Source: Pedobacter sp. Leaf41
Lineage (GTDB): Bacteria > Bacteroidota > Bacteroidia > Sphingobacteriales > Sphingobacteriaceae
Assembly (NCBI RefSeq): GCF_001422545.1
Contig: NZ_LMLE01000001.1
Coordinates: 249,373-313,372 of the forward strand
Direction: 5' to 3'
DNA length: 64,000 nt
Shown: positions 24,674-34,096 of the stretch, one piece after another
Numbering within the stretch: the first letter of the stretch is position 1
Layout: each line of letters begins with the position of its first letter
Made by a program: the position numbers and the translations under genes
The notes under the pieces: generated by a model
What the model saw: the letters and a program-made list of their open reading frames with translations, nothing else
What the model was told of the DNA's origin: nothing
Database searches by the model: none

Positions 24674-27600
24674 TTAATGTTTACTGTTAGCGGTTGCTAA
24701 TTCGTATTCTTCAGGAGTTTGCTCTTTTTCAATTCCTTCATCAAAAGGAGATTTATTGCTTACTCTTTCTTGCAACGACTGGAATACAATGAACAAAGCC
24801 GGAATTACGAAAATACCGAAAATGGTACCGATTAACATTCCCCCAACGGCACCTGTTCCAATTGATTTATTTCCTGACGCACCAACACCTGATGAAAGCA
24901 TCAGCGGGAGTAATCCAAGGATAAAGGCAAATGAAGTCATCAAAATTGGACGTAAACGAGCGGTTGCGCCATCAATAGCCGCATTCACGATACTCATGCC
25001 TTTGCGTCGTCTATCCACCGCATATTCTACAATCAAAATGGCATTCTTCGCTAACAAACCAACGAGCATAATGAGCGTAATTTGGGTATAAATGTTATTA
25101 TCGATACCGAAAATTTTATCGAAAATAAAGGTTCCCGCCAAACCGATTGGGAGTGATATTAATACTGCCAACGGTAAAATATAACTTTCATATTGGGCTG
25201 CCAACAAGAAATAAACGAAGATTACGCACAGTAAGAAAATGAAGATGGTCTGGCTACCGCTGCTCATCTCTTCACGAGATAATCCCGAAAACTCATATCC
25301 GTATCCTGCAGGTAAATGTTTCGCAGCTTCTTCCTGAACGGCCGCTAATGCATCTCCGGAACTATAACCTGCATTTGGATTCCCTGTAACAGCAATTGAT
25401 GTAAATAAATTGAAACGGGATATGGCTTGCGGACCGTAAACTTTCGTAAGGGTAATAAACTCCGAAATTGGTGCCATTTGGCCAGAAGGATTTCGAACGA
25501 AAATACGCGTTAACGTTTGTTCATTTGAACGATACGCCGCTTCTGCCTGATACATTACCCTAAATTGTTTACCAAATTTATTAAAGTTTGATGCATAAAC
25601 CCCACCATAGTAGCCTTGCATTACGCCCAACACATCACTCACGTTTAGGCCTGCTTGTTTTACTTTTGCCACGTTAACATCAATTTGATATTGTGGGAAG
25701 TTCGGGTTAAAAGAGGTGGAAGCATATTGAATTTCCGGACGCTGACTTAAAGCCGCTAAAAATCCGTTACCAACTTCATTAAATTTTTTAATATCGCCAC
25801 CAGTTTTATCTTGCAATTGGAACTCAAAACCTCCACTGGTACCAAAACCCTGAATAGTGGGCGGTGCGAAGAAAATAATTTTAGCACCTTTAATCGTAGC
25901 CGTTTTAGCAAATAATTCGCCAATGATGGTTTTAACATCACGCCCTTTACGTTCATCCCAAGGGGTTAATCGTGAAATTACCATCCCGTATGAACTTCCA
26001 GAACCACTGATCATGCTTCGGCCAACTACTCTCAAAGTATTTTTGATTTCAGGAATCTTATGAGCGATGCTATCGATTTTTGCAATCACAATATTGGTTT
26101 CCTCTTGAGAAGTTCCCGCAGGTAATGAAATATCAGACATAATCGTTCCCAAATCCTCATTTGGTACAAAACCTTTAGGGGTAGTATTCATTGTCCATAT
26201 TAAAAGACCCGTGAAAAATAAAATCCCTACGCCAACGAGCCATTTTGTTCTAGATAGAAAGCTAACCGATTTTTTATATTTTCCTGTAACGGCATCAAAA
26301 GAAGTATTAAATGCAGCATAAAAACGCTCTAAAAAGTTTTTCTTTTTTCCATGATCGTCTTTGTGTGGCTTTAAAAACAAAGCACACAATGCCGGACTCA
26401 GTGTTAACGCATTTACAGCTGATAAAATAATTGAAATGGCCAGTGTTAAACCAAACTGTTTGTAAAATACTCCTGATGAGCCTTGGATAAAACTTACTGG
26501 GATAAATACTGCAGCCATTACCAATGTGATGGAAATGATGGCGCCACTAATATCATCCATGGCATCAACTGTTGCTTTTTTTGCATCAGTATAACCTTCA
26601 TCAAGTTTGGCGTGGACCGCCTCCACCACCACAATCGCATCATCCACTACAATACCGATGGCAAGTACAAGTGCAAATAGGGTTAGTAAGTTAATGGTAA
26701 AACCGAACAAACTTAAAAAGAAGAAGGTACCAATAATAGCTACCGGAACACTTATCGCTGGAATTAAAGTAGAACGCAAATCTTGCAAGAAGATAAATAC
26801 CACTAAGAATACCAAGATAAAAGCTTCAATTAAAGTGTGGATTACTTTTTCAATTGAGGCATCCAGGAAATCATTTACGTTAACCAAGGTGGAGTAATGA
26901 ACACCTTTTGGAAAGGATTTTTGAGCTTCATCTAAGGTTTTAATGGAATTCTCAATTACTTCTTTCGCATTCGATCCCGCTGTTTGGTTAATTGCAATAC
27001 CTAAAGCTTGCTTGCCATTAAATTTTACAGAACTGGCATAACTTTGAGCACCTAATTCAATTCTTGCAATATCTTTTAAGCGAAGAATTTGTCCGCTAGC
27101 TGTAGATTTAATAATGATGTTGCCAAATTGTGCTTCATCTTTTAACCGGCCTGTATATTTTAGTGTGTATTGAAATGCCTGATCGCCTTGTTCACCAAAT
27201 TGCCCTGGAGCAGCCTCCACGTTTTGATCGGCTAAAGCCGTATTTACATCACTTGGAACTAAACCGTAAGTGGCCATAATATCTGGTTTCAACCAGATAC
27301 GCATGGTATAATCCAACGTTCCGAAAGCACTGGCATCACCAACACCGTTAATACGCTTAATCTGCGGAATGATGTTGATATTGGCGTAATTCTGTAGAAA
27401 CTTTTGATCATAAGAGGGATCATCACTATACAAACCAAAAATCAAAACGTTACTCGCTTGCCTTTTTGCTGTAATTACACCTGACTTTGTTACCTCTGCA
27501 GGTAATAAACTGGTTGCCCTTGCCACCCTGTTTTGAACGTTTACTGCTGCCAAATCGGGGTTTGTACCCAATTTAAAGTTAACCGTGATGGTTGCAGTAC

Positions 27601-27856
27601 CGTCGTTACTGGCGCTAGAAGTCATGTACGTCATGTCTTCCACACCATTAATTTGCTCTTCAAGCGGAACAACAACGCTATTCATTACCACATCTGCATT
27701 GGCACCTTGGTACGAAGTGGAAACCTGTACTGTAGGTGGTGCTATTTCTGGATATTGCGAAACCGGTAAAGTAGCTAAACCTAAAACACCGAGAATAACG
27801 ATGATAATGGATATAACCGTAGATAGTACTGGTCTTTCTATAAATTTCTTAAACAT
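24674..27856 (-). CDS. RND multidrug efflux permease, HAE1 (AcrB-like)
   Basis: 1060 residues, full length. N-terminal MFKKFIERPVLSTVISII, two large periplasmic loops and twelve membrane segments in two sets. Typical: QYPEIAPPTVQVSTSYQGANAD, the charged TM4 motif LALVLAIGIVVDDAIVVVEAV with the proton-relay Asp pair, and SPALCALFLKP. It pumps hydrophobic drugs, dyes or bile-type compounds outward using the proton gradient. It sits between its adaptor and outer-membrane duct in one operon. Substrate cannot be read from sequence. Confidence 0.96.
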   Translation of the reverse strand: MFKKFIERPVLSTVISIIIVILGVLGLATLPVSQYPEIAPPTVQVSTSYQGANADVVMNSVVVPLEEQINGVEDMTYMTSSASNDGTATITVNFKLGTNPDLAAVNVQNRVARATSLLPAEVTKSGVITAKRQASNVLIFGLYSDDPSYDQKFLQNYANINIIPQIKRINGVGDASAFGTLDYTMRIWLKPDIMATYGLVPSDVNTALADQNVEAAPGQFGEQGDQAFQYTLKYTGRLKDEAQFGNIIIKSTASGQILRLKDIARIELGAQSYASSVKFNGKQALGIAINQTAGSNAKEVIENSIKTLDEAQKSFPKGVHYSTLVNVNDFLDASIEKVIHTLIEAFILVFLVVFIFLQDLRSTLIPAISVPVAIIGTFFFLSLFGFTINLLTLFALVLAIGIVVDDAIVVVEAVHAKLDEGYTDAKKATVDAMDDISGAIISITLVMAAVFIPVSFIQGSSGVFYKQFGLTLAISIILSAVNALTLSPALCALFLKPHKDDHGKKKNFLERFYAAFNTSFDAVTGKYKKSVSFLSRTKWLVGVGILFFTGLLIWTMNTTPKGFVPNEDLGTIMSDISLPAGTSQEETNIVIAKIDSIAHKIPEIKNTLRVVGRSMISGSGSSYGMVISRLTPWDERKGRDVKTIIGELFAKTATIKGAKIIFFAPPTIQGFGTSGGFEFQLQDKTGGDIKKFNEVGNGFLAALSQRPEIQYASTSFNPNFPQYQIDVNVAKVKQAGLNVSDVLGVMQGYYGGVYASNFNKFGKQFRVMYQAEAAYRSNEQTLTRIFVRNPSGQMAPISEFITLTKVYGPQAISRFNLFTSIAVTGNPNAGYSSGDALAAVQEEAAKHLPAGYGYEFSGLSREEMSSGSQTIFIFLLCVIFVYFLLAAQYESYILPLAVLISLPIGLAGTFIFDKIFGIDNNIYTQITLIMLVGLLAKNAILIVEYAVDRRRKGMSIVNAAIDGATARLRPILMTSFAFILGLLPLMLSSGVGASGNKSIGTGAVGGMLIGTIFGIFVIPALFIVFQSLQERVSNKSPFDEGIEKEQTPEEYELATANSKH

Positions 27857-27902
27857 ATTTAATATTGATTACACTGATATTATGACTGCAGTGATGATAT
27901 CT

Positions 27903-29072
27903 TTATTTTTTTATATCAGCATAAACTGAATCGGCACTTTGTTCTTCTGGTTTAATTTTAGCTCCATCTTTTAAAGATTGAAACCCTTCAAGAACGATTT
28001 TATCGCCAGCTTTTAAGCCTTTGGTTACCACATAAAATTTATCTTTAGCTAAATCCATAATCTGAATTTCTGTACTGATAATTTTTGAGGAATCGCCTAA
28101 AACGTAAACGAATTTCTTTCCCTGTAAATCGATTGTTGATTTTTGAGGGACAAGAATTGCATTTTCAACTTTCTGCGGTACACGAACTGAAGCACTTGCA
28201 CCATTCTTTAATAAGGAAACTGGATTGGGGAATGTAGCTCTTAAACTAGCAGAACCGGTAGCGGTATTAATTTGGCCATTGATGGATTCAATCTTACCAT
28301 TTTGAGCATAAACAGTTCCATCAGCTAATACCAAACTAACTGCCGGAATGTTTTTCATCTGCTGTGCCAATGTGCTCCCTTTATATGTTTTAGAAAAATC
28401 TAATAATTGTTTCTCATTAAGTGAGAAGTAAGCATACACTTTAGATGTATTTGAAACCGTGGTAAGAGGTTCAGTACTTGAGCTGCTCACTAAACTTCCG
28501 GTTCTGAAGGGAAGGCTACCAACCACGCCATCAACTGGGCTTGTGATAGAGGTATAACCCAAATTTACCTGAGCATTTGCTAACGCAGCTCTCGCTTGCG
28601 CTAATGCTGCTTTTCTACTTTGCAAGGTTAGCTGCGCTGCATCCAAATCGTATTTGCTGATGATGTCTTTCTCCACTAGAGGGCGAGTTTTATTTACCTG
28701 AAGTTGGGCTGCATTTACATCAGCCTCTGCACTGCTAATCGCAGCTCTCGCAGTTCTAACCTCTTGCTCATATTGTGGTGCCATTATCGTGAAAAGTAAT
28801 TGCCCTTTTTTAACAACTGCACCTTCATCTACCAATATTTTTTGAATGAAACCATCAACTTTAGGGCGGATATCGATATTTTGAATCCCTTCGATGGTTG
28901 CTGGATAATCTGAATTTAGCTCTGTGGTTTGTGCGTTAACCGTAAAAACAGGGTAGGCTTGGGGACCAGCCGCGGCTGCTGCTGCGGCTTTCTTCTGTTC
29001 ATCATTATTTCCGCATGATGCTAAAACAATAGCGATGCTCATGCCAAAAACGAGAGTTGTTACTTTTCTCAT
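27903..29072 (-). CDS. RND efflux periplasmic adaptor lipoprotein
   Basis: 389 residues. Lipobox LASC near residue 20 follows a signal peptide; a short Ala-run (KKAAAAAAAGP) links to the membrane-fusion domains: GFIQKILVDEGAVVKKGQLL (lipoyl half), a helical hairpin with EQEVRTARAAISSAEADVNAA, then LGYTSITSPVDGVVG and the beta-barrel. The adaptor bridges pump and outer-membrane duct. First gene of the operon; no regulator gene is adjacent, but a 16-base palindrome lies upstream at 29205. Confidence 0.94.
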   Translation of the reverse strand: MRKVTTLVFGMSIAIVLASCGNNDEQKKAAAAAAAGPQAYPVFTVNAQTTELNSDYPATIEGIQNIDIRPKVDGFIQKILVDEGAVVKKGQLLFTIMAPQYEQEVRTARAAISSAEADVNAAQLQVNKTRPLVEKDIISKYDLDAAQLTLQSRKAALAQARAALANAQVNLGYTSITSPVDGVVGSLPFRTGSLVSSSSTEPLTTVSNTSKVYAYFSLNEKQLLDFSKTYKGSTLAQQMKNIPAVSLVLADGTVYAQNGKIESINGQINTATGSASLRATFPNPVSLLKNGASASVRVPQKVENAILVPQKSTIDLQGKKFVYVLGDSSKIISTEIQIMDLAKDKFYVVTKGLKAGDKIVLEGFQSLKDGAKIKPEEQSADSVYADIKK

Positions 29073-29493
29073 GGACTATTTGTGTGTGTATTTAAATTTT
29101 AATTTCCGGATTTGAAAGCGCAGTGAATGATGGTTTTCAACTTGCCGATTTCTGCCCAAAAATAAAGCCTAAAAGAAATTAAGTCTGTCCAATTTCTGTC
29201 ATTTAATCAATCGATTGATTTATTTTTTATCTCCAAGTAGCTATTTTGAGTGTTAAATGCCTGTTTTCGAGTATGATATCGTTGATTTGTTTCCGAAATT
29301 TTTGTGTAAATATCTTGAGACAGATGTTAATTGCTATTAAATAAGCCTCTTCTATTTGCCGAATTGTTAAAGATTTTGTTTAGAAAAACAGTCATTATTT
29401 TATTTCCTTAGTGTGAAATATACACTTTATAAAATCCTGTTGTTATAGTGGGCGTAGATTAGTGTTCAAAAGGTTAGTATCAATCGATCGGCG
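29073..29493. other. 421-base gap upstream of the efflux operon
   Basis: No ORF with coding character is seen. It holds a perfect palindrome at 29205-29220 and otherwise AT-rich sequence. The efflux promoter must lie here, but no clear TAnnTTTG on the minus strand was found. Confidence 0.5.
29205..29220. promoter_or_regulatory. 16-base palindrome, possible repressor operator
   Basis: AATCAATCGATTGATT is a perfect 16-base palindrome 133 bases upstream of the adaptor start. TetR-type repressors of RND operons bind palindromes of this kind; no regulator gene is in the window. Confidence 0.35.
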
Positions 29494-30276
29494 TTATCCA
29501 ACCTCTCCTTCAAAAACCAATTTTGCCGGCCCGCATAAAAATACGTTTGTAAATTCATTTCCATCATAATTAAATTCGATTTTGATATCTCCACCCAAAG
29601 CTTTTATATCAGTTTTGATATGGCCGCTTTGATTTTTGTATTTCGCCATAGCCATTGCAACAGCAGTTACGCCGGTACCGCAGGCATAGGTTTCATCTTC
29701 TACGCCACGTTCGTAAGTTCGCACAAATAAATGATCGCCTTTATCTTCAACGAAATTTACATTAATGCCTTTTTCGCTGTAAACTTCATTGTATCTAATG
29801 TTTTTTCCCTGTGTAAAAACATCGAAATTTTTTAAATCACTTTGTAAAGCAACGTAATGTGGTGAGCCGGTATTTAAAACAAATGCTTCACCATCACTGG
29901 TAATGCTGTCAACATCAATCATTTGTAGCTCCACCCAATCTCCTGATTCTGAAATTCTGGCATAATGCGGTCCGTCTACTGCCAAAAAGTTCGTTTCATT
30001 TTCAATAATACCGAGTTGTTTGGCAAATGCCACAATGCACCTGCCACCATTACCGCACATGCTGCCTAACTTACCATCCGCATTGAAATAATGCATTTCA
30101 AAATCGTAGTCATCATGTTTGGTTAAAAACATTAAGCCATCTGCGCCAATGCCGAATCTTCTATTGCAAAGTTGTTCAATCAACTCATTATCAATATCTT
30201 CCAATTGTTTCATGGTGTGATCTATCAGAATGAAATCATTACCTGCTCCTTGGTATTTAAAGAAATTAATTTTCAT
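29494..30276 (-). CDS. dapF: diaminopimelate epimerase
   Basis: 260 residues. The two catalytic cysteines are in GSMCGNGGRC near 73 and ETYACGTGVTA near 196; the N-terminus INFFKYQGAGNDFILID is the standard start. It interconverts LL- and meso-diaminopimelate, needed for lysine and peptidoglycan. A single gene facing away from the protease gene at 30674. Confidence 0.96.
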   Translation of the reverse strand: MKINFFKYQGAGNDFILIDHTMKQLEDIDNELIEQLCNRRFGIGADGLMFLTKHDDYDFEMHYFNADGKLGSMCGNGGRCIVAFAKQLGIIENETNFLAVDGPHYARISESGDWVELQMIDVDSITSDGEAFVLNTGSPHYVALQSDLKNFDVFTQGKNIRYNEVYSEKGINVNFVEDKGDHLFVRTYERGVEDETYACGTGVTAVAMAMAKYKNQSGHIKTDIKALGGDIKIEFNYDGNEFTNVFLCGPAKLVFEGEVG

Positions 30277-30673
30277 GAAACCTTCATTTTTTTATGCAAT
30301 ATTTGAGATGCAATTAGCAACCGCAAAGCCTGGGTTAAAGGTTTTAACATTTTTTAACATGGCTTGTGGTGCTTAACTGATACAAATATCGTTTATATGG
30401 TATTAAATTTGAATAAAACTGTTAAAGAAAATTTGAGCAGATAAAAACTGCTGGGGCAATCTGCTTAAAACAAAGTGAATATTGCTCTTGCAACCATTAC
30501 AAATAACAACGAATGTTATAAGCAAACAATTAGCTAGCATTAATGCTTGTAATAATCATGGGATTTAAAAAACAATATAAAAACACATGAAACCGTCAAA
30601 AGCTAAACGAATAAAAAGAATAGTCAATTGCTTTTGATCGCTTCATTACCATTAAAAAACAATATACAAACAC
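30277..30673. other. 397-base gap between dapF and the HtrA gene
   Basis: Holds a candidate -7 element TAAATTTG at 30404-30411 on the plus strand without a good -33 partner, a duplicated translation-start region (30564-30592 and 30652-30680) and a 16-codon ORF at 30587. Nothing else is recognisable. Confidence 0.5.
30587..30637 (+). CDS. possible 16-residue leader ORF before the HtrA gene
   Basis: ATG followed by 15 codons and TGA; the product is strongly basic (MKPSKAKRIKRIVNCF). Its initiation region, AAAAAACAATATAAAAACAC then ATG, is almost identical to that of the HtrA gene 87 bases later. It may be a translated leader or a relic of a short duplication. Translation is not proven. Confidence 0.3.
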   Translation: MKPSKAKRIKRIVNCF

Positions 30674-32227
30674 ATGAAAAAAATATTAGGTATTACGGTG
30701 TTGGCTGCTTTTATAGGTGGGGCAGCAGCAATTGGAGGTTACAAACTATTTGAACGCAATCAAACTGGCAGTACGATTTCTGAAAAGCAGAATTTATATT
30801 TCGCCAATAACCCACTTAAAGTATCATCGGCTGGTACAGCTGATTTTACCCAGGCTGCGGCCGCGGTTGCACCAGGAGTGGTACATATTAAAACAACTTA
30901 TGAAGCCAAAAGTGGTGGTGGATCAAGAAACTCATCGCCATTTGATATGTTCGATGATTTCTTTGGAGGCGGCGGTCGCCAGATGCAACGCCAACCACGA
31001 GCGGCATCAGGTTCTGGTGTAATTATTAGTCAGGATGGTTATATTGTCACCAATAATCACGTGGTAGAAAATGCATCAAAGGTTGAGGTAGTATTAACTG
31101 ACCGACGTAAAGTAGAAGCCAAAGTGATTGGTCGCGATCCTAACACTGATTTAGCTTTAATTAAAGTTAATGCTACTGGTTTACCTGTTGTAAAAATGGG
31201 TAATTCTGATAATGTTCAGGTAGGAGAATGGGTATTGGCAGTAGGGTTCCCTCTCGATTTACAGACAACAGTTACGGCTGGTATCGTGAGCGCAAAAAAT
31301 AGAAGTATTGGCATTATCGGTCGTGAGCAACAAGGTAACGAGATTACCGAAGAAGAATACCGCGAATATCAGCGTACGGGTAAAAGGCCACAGGCACCTG
31401 CAAACACCAGTATCGAATCCTTTATTCAAACAGATGCGGCCATTAATCCTGGTAACAGTGGAGGAGCGTTAGTAAATGCAACTGGAGAATTAGTAGGTAT
31501 TAACTCTGCAATTGCTTCACAAAGTGGATACAATCAAGGTTATGGCTTTGCGATTCCTGTAAATTTAGCCCGTAAAATCGTTGATGATTTTATGAAATAT
31601 GGAATGGTAAAACGTGGATACATTGGTGTTAATTTTTACCCTTTAAGTGGCGATGAAAAACCAGAAGGAATTACAACATCAGAAGTAAGCGGATTATATG
31701 TAAGTGATGTGGTAGCTGGTGGCGGTGGTGCTGCTGCGGGAATTAAAAAAGGCGACATCATTAAAAAAGTAGATGGTGTTGTTATTAATGATTCTCCTGA
31801 TTTGCAGGAAAGAATTGGCCGTATGAATCCTGGCGACAAAGTGAAGCTAAGTGTTTTAAGAGATGGTTCTTTGAAAGATATAACCGTTACTTTAAAAGGT
31901 GAATCTAGCATCGGTTTAACAGCCAATAATGCAGCTACTAAAAATGTAGAGGTTTCTAAGTTAGGTGCAACATTTGCTCCGGCAACCCAGGCTCAAAAAA
32001 CCAAGTTTGGAATTAATAGCGGGGTGGTGGTAACATCAGTAGTTACTGGTAAAGCATTTGATAATATCGGAGTAGAAAAAGGTTTAATCATTACGAAAGT
32101 GAATGGTCAGCCTGTAAATTCTGTTGCCGATGTTCAAAAGGCGCTACCTCAGGGTAGAAATAATATGATTAGTATTTCTGGTGTGGGCGAACAGGGAACT
32201 TATAATTTTAGTTTCCCAGCTCAATAA
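30674..32227 (+). CDS. Do/HtrA family periplasmic serine protease
   Basis: 517 residues. An N-terminal hydrophobic segment (residues ~4-22) exports or anchors it. The trypsin-like domain has the triad His in TNNHVVE near 119, Asp in DPNTDLALIKV near 152 and Ser in GNSGGALVN near 263. Two PDZ domains follow, the first at about 310-415 (GYIGVNFYPLS ... GIKKGDIIKKVDGVVI) and the second to the end. Gly-rich loop SGGGSRNSSPFDMFDDFFGG near 80-100 resembles the regulatory LA loop. It degrades or refolds damaged envelope proteins. Preceded by a duplicated start region; followed by a bidirectional terminator. Confidence 0.95.
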   Translation: MKKILGITVLAAFIGGAAAIGGYKLFERNQTGSTISEKQNLYFANNPLKVSSAGTADFTQAAAAVAPGVVHIKTTYEAKSGGGSRNSSPFDMFDDFFGGGGRQMQRQPRAASGSGVIISQDGYIVTNNHVVENASKVEVVLTDRRKVEAKVIGRDPNTDLALIKVNATGLPVVKMGNSDNVQVGEWVLAVGFPLDLQTTVTAGIVSAKNRSIGIIGREQQGNEITEEEYREYQRTGKRPQAPANTSIESFIQTDAAINPGNSGGALVNATGELVGINSAIASQSGYNQGYGFAIPVNLARKIVDDFMKYGMVKRGYIGVNFYPLSGDEKPEGITTSEVSGLYVSDVVAGGGGAAAGIKKGDIIKKVDGVVINDSPDLQERIGRMNPGDKVKLSVLRDGSLKDITVTLKGESSIGLTANNAATKNVEVSKLGATFAPATQAQKTKFGINSGVVVTSVVTGKAFDNIGVEKGLIITKVNGQPVNSVADVQKALPQGRNNMISISGVGEQGTYNFSFPAQ

Positions 32228-32246
32228 TTCAGGCAGAGCGATACAT

Positions 32247-32282
32247 AAAAAATGTCCCGATTTAATAATCGGGACATTTTTT
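32247..32282. terminator. bidirectional terminator
   Basis: AAAAAATGTCCCGA / TCGGGACATTTTTT, a 14-bp perfect stem with an 8-base loop and T runs on both strands, between convergent genes. Confidence 0.85.
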
Positions 32283-32288
32283 ATGCAA

Positions 32289-32636
32289 TTAATCTTGCTC
32301 AATAGGTTGGTGGTTAGCATGACAGGCATCGGCGCATTCTTCGCAGGCAACTGCACATTGTCTGCAATGTTCATGGTCGTGATTGCTGCATTCTTCTGCG
32401 CATAAACGACAAATTTCTTCACATAACAAAAGGTATTGCCTTCCAATTACCGAATCGCGTTGAAGCAATCGTGCTGCCTGAGTACAAATGTCTGCACAAT
32501 CTCTATTCAATTTAATGCAATCTACCATCATTGCAATATCTTGCTCTTCCTTCAGGCTTGAAGAACCGCAATGTTCGCATGCCATAGCGCAATCTAATAA
32601 AGCCTGAATTAATGCGTGGTTGTTTCTCGTTTCCAT
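32289..32636 (-). CDS. Cys-rich four-helix bundle protein (DUF326, copper-binding type)
   Basis: 115 residues with 14 Cys arranged mostly as CxxxC along helices: LLDCAMACEHC, MMVDCIKLNRDCADIC, LLLCEEICRLCAEEC, CRQCAVACEECADAC. The layout matches the four-helix Csp / DUF326 family, in which Cys line the core and hold many Cu(I) ions. His residues near the end (NHDHEHC) could help. No signal peptide, so a cytosolic copper store or buffer is likely. No copper pump or regulator is adjacent in the window. Confidence 0.85.
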   Translation of the reverse strand: METRNNHALIQALLDCAMACEHCGSSSLKEEQDIAMMVDCIKLNRDCADICTQAARLLQRDSVIGRQYLLLCEEICRLCAEECSNHDHEHCRQCAVACEECADACHANHQPIEQD

Positions 32637-32709
32637 ATTTTTTTGGTTAGCTACTATTGTATGTAATTAACGCCTAAGGATATAAAGAGTTTTAATAAAA
32701 ATGGGATTA

Positions 32710-32759
32710 GCAGAACCGAATCTTTATTCACCCCTGTAGTGGTGAAAGTTCCGATCTGC
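32710..32759. other. interrupted hairpin
   Basis: GCAGA (32710-32714) pairs with TCTGC (32755-32759) and TTCACC (32727-32732) with GGTGAA (32741-32746), with CG and AA/TT pairs possible in the internal loop; terminal loop 8 bases. Confidence 0.4.
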
Positions 32760-32802
32760 AACTTACATTTTGTTTATTGCATTGTTTTATGTTTTCTCAA
32801 CC

Positions 32803-32890
32803 TAAAAATAGCGAACACGAACCCGTTTTTTCGGGTGAGTAAAGTGGATGGCAGGACTATCCTTACTGAAACGGATAGAAACCTGCTTTT
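32803..32890 (+). ncRNA. candidate small structured RNA
   Basis: Plus-strand hairpins ACCCG-TTTTTT-CGGGT (32821-32836) and GCAGG...CCTGC (32851-32855 with 32882-32886) with inner CTATCC/GGATAG, then TTTT and AT-rich DNA. A partial -7 element TATGTTTT lies at 32789-32796. No ORF overlaps. No known RNA family recognised; boundaries are estimates. Confidence 0.3.
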
Positions 32891-33066
32891 CGAATTTTTA
32901 TTTTTATGATTGAAGCGAATAGTAATGATTACTCGTTTTAGCTAATGACAGTTCATTTTAAATTCATTTTTGCTATTTAGTTTCGCATGTACCGATTAAT
33001 AAGGAGTCTTTATAGCAAACAGATTTTTATGATTTCATATTTGACCAGAATTAAAACCGAATAATT

Positions 33067-33576
33067 ATGGCTTTGGCTTATATCAACATTATTGCTAAAC
33101 AGTATTTTAATTTTATGTGCCGATCGGATTTCGAACGAAGAATTTTTCACGATACCTACAAGGAATTTCAGGAAAAATCTAAACCATATACTTCTGGCGA
33201 GCGCTTAAATACGTTTTCTCAAATGATGTTGGCTAATAAAAAAGCCAAAGATTTGCATCAGAAGCTCCATTATTCGGTAATGGATGTTATCGAAAAGTTA
33301 GAACATCAAATTCCGATTTTAAGGGATGAAAATGGAAATTCCATCAGATTTGAATGGGCTGAACTTGAAATAATAGATTCAGATTTGTTAAACAAGGCCG
33401 GTCACGTGGTTTCATTAACTTATACTAGTCCAAAAATGTTGTTGCATGAGATTGATAAGGAACTATTGGTTTTGAGTGAGGAAACGGCAGGCAAATCCAA
33501 TTCTATATTAAAGATTAAAATGACTGAAGAATTAAGGATCGATTATTGCGAAAAGCATGAACTGGTTTGCAGTTAA
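33067..33576 (+). CDS. conserved-looking cytoplasmic protein, unknown function
   Basis: 169 residues, mixed alpha/beta character, no signal peptide and no membrane segment. The central stretch MDVIEKLEHQIPILRDENG looks like a helix and turn. No family recognised. Base composition and codon use look like those of its neighbours, so it is likely native. It is a single gene, 211 bases before the cold-shock gene on the same strand. Confidence 0.6.
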   Translation: MALAYINIIAKQYFNFMCRSDFERRIFHDTYKEFQEKSKPYTSGERLNTFSQMMLANKKAKDLHQKLHYSVMDVIEKLEHQIPILRDENGNSIRFEWAELEIIDSDLLNKAGHVVSLTYTSPKMLLHEIDKELLVLSEETAGKSNSILKIKMTEELRIDYCEKHELVCS

Positions 33577-33735
33577 AACAAATTATTCAACTATCTGAAG
33601 GGCTATTTTAGTTGATATAGATGTTTAAAATGGAAAATATGGCAAGTGATTGAATAGGCTAACGCATCCAAATAGTGGTTTAAATAGCAATAAATCAATA
33701 TAATTAGCTTAATTCGAATAAATAAAAATAAAAAA

Positions 33736-33765
33736 TTGATTTATAGGTAATTAACATTATCTTTG
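33736..33765 (+). promoter_or_regulatory. cold-shock gene promoter
   Basis: TTG at 33736-33738, 19 bases, then TATCTTTG at 33758-33765: exact match to the Bacteroidota promoter consensus with ideal spacing. The start codon is 22 bases further on. Confidence 0.8.
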
Positions 33766-33787
33766 AAACAAATTAAAATACAATATA

Positions 33788-33979
33788 ATGCAACAAGGAA
33801 CAGTAAAATTTTTTAATGAAACTAAAGGTTTCGGATTTATCACTCCATCTAATGGCGATGCCGAAATTTTTGTTCATGCTTCAGGCTTAATTGACAACAT
33901 TCGTGAGAATGATACCGTAAACTACGATGTAGAAGAAGGTAGAAAAGGCCTAAACGCGGTAAATGTAAAAGTAGCTTAA
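33788..33979 (+). CDS. cold-shock domain protein
   Basis: 63 residues. GTVKFFNETKGFGFITPSNG holds RNP1-like KGFGFI and EIFVHASGL is RNP2-like, giving the five-strand OB fold that binds single-stranded RNA and DNA. Cold-shock proteins act as RNA chaperones. It has its own strong promoter at 33736-33765 and its own terminator at 34003-34033, so it is monocistronic. A few residues shorter than E. coli CspA. Confidence 0.95.
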   Translation: MQQGTVKFFNETKGFGFITPSNGDAEIFVHASGLIDNIRENDTVNYDVEEGRKGLNAVNVKVA

Positions 33980-34002
33980 GAAAACTCGAACACATAAATC
34001 GT

Positions 34003-34033
34003 AAAAAGTCCTGATGAAAATCAGGACTTTTTT
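34003..34033 (+). terminator. terminator of the cold-shock gene
   Basis: AAAAAGTCCTGA / TCAGGACTTTTT, a 12-bp perfect stem with a 6-base loop and T run. Confidence 0.88.
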
Positions 34034-34096
34034 TGTGCAAAATAATTTGAAGTAAGGTGGGTTGATCTTTGAGGATTAATTGTTTTCTTATTGTTT

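Larger units (their letters stand above)
32637..33066. other. 430-base gap with structured sequence
   Basis: No protein gene is apparent. It holds a long interrupted hairpin (32710-32759) and, further on, two hairpins followed by T-rich DNA (32821-32890), listed separately as a possible small RNA. Confidence 0.5.

Noticed and set aside
23261-29072. RND efflux operon as a novel system
   Set aside because: Gene order, domain content and lengths are those of ordinary HAE1 pumps.
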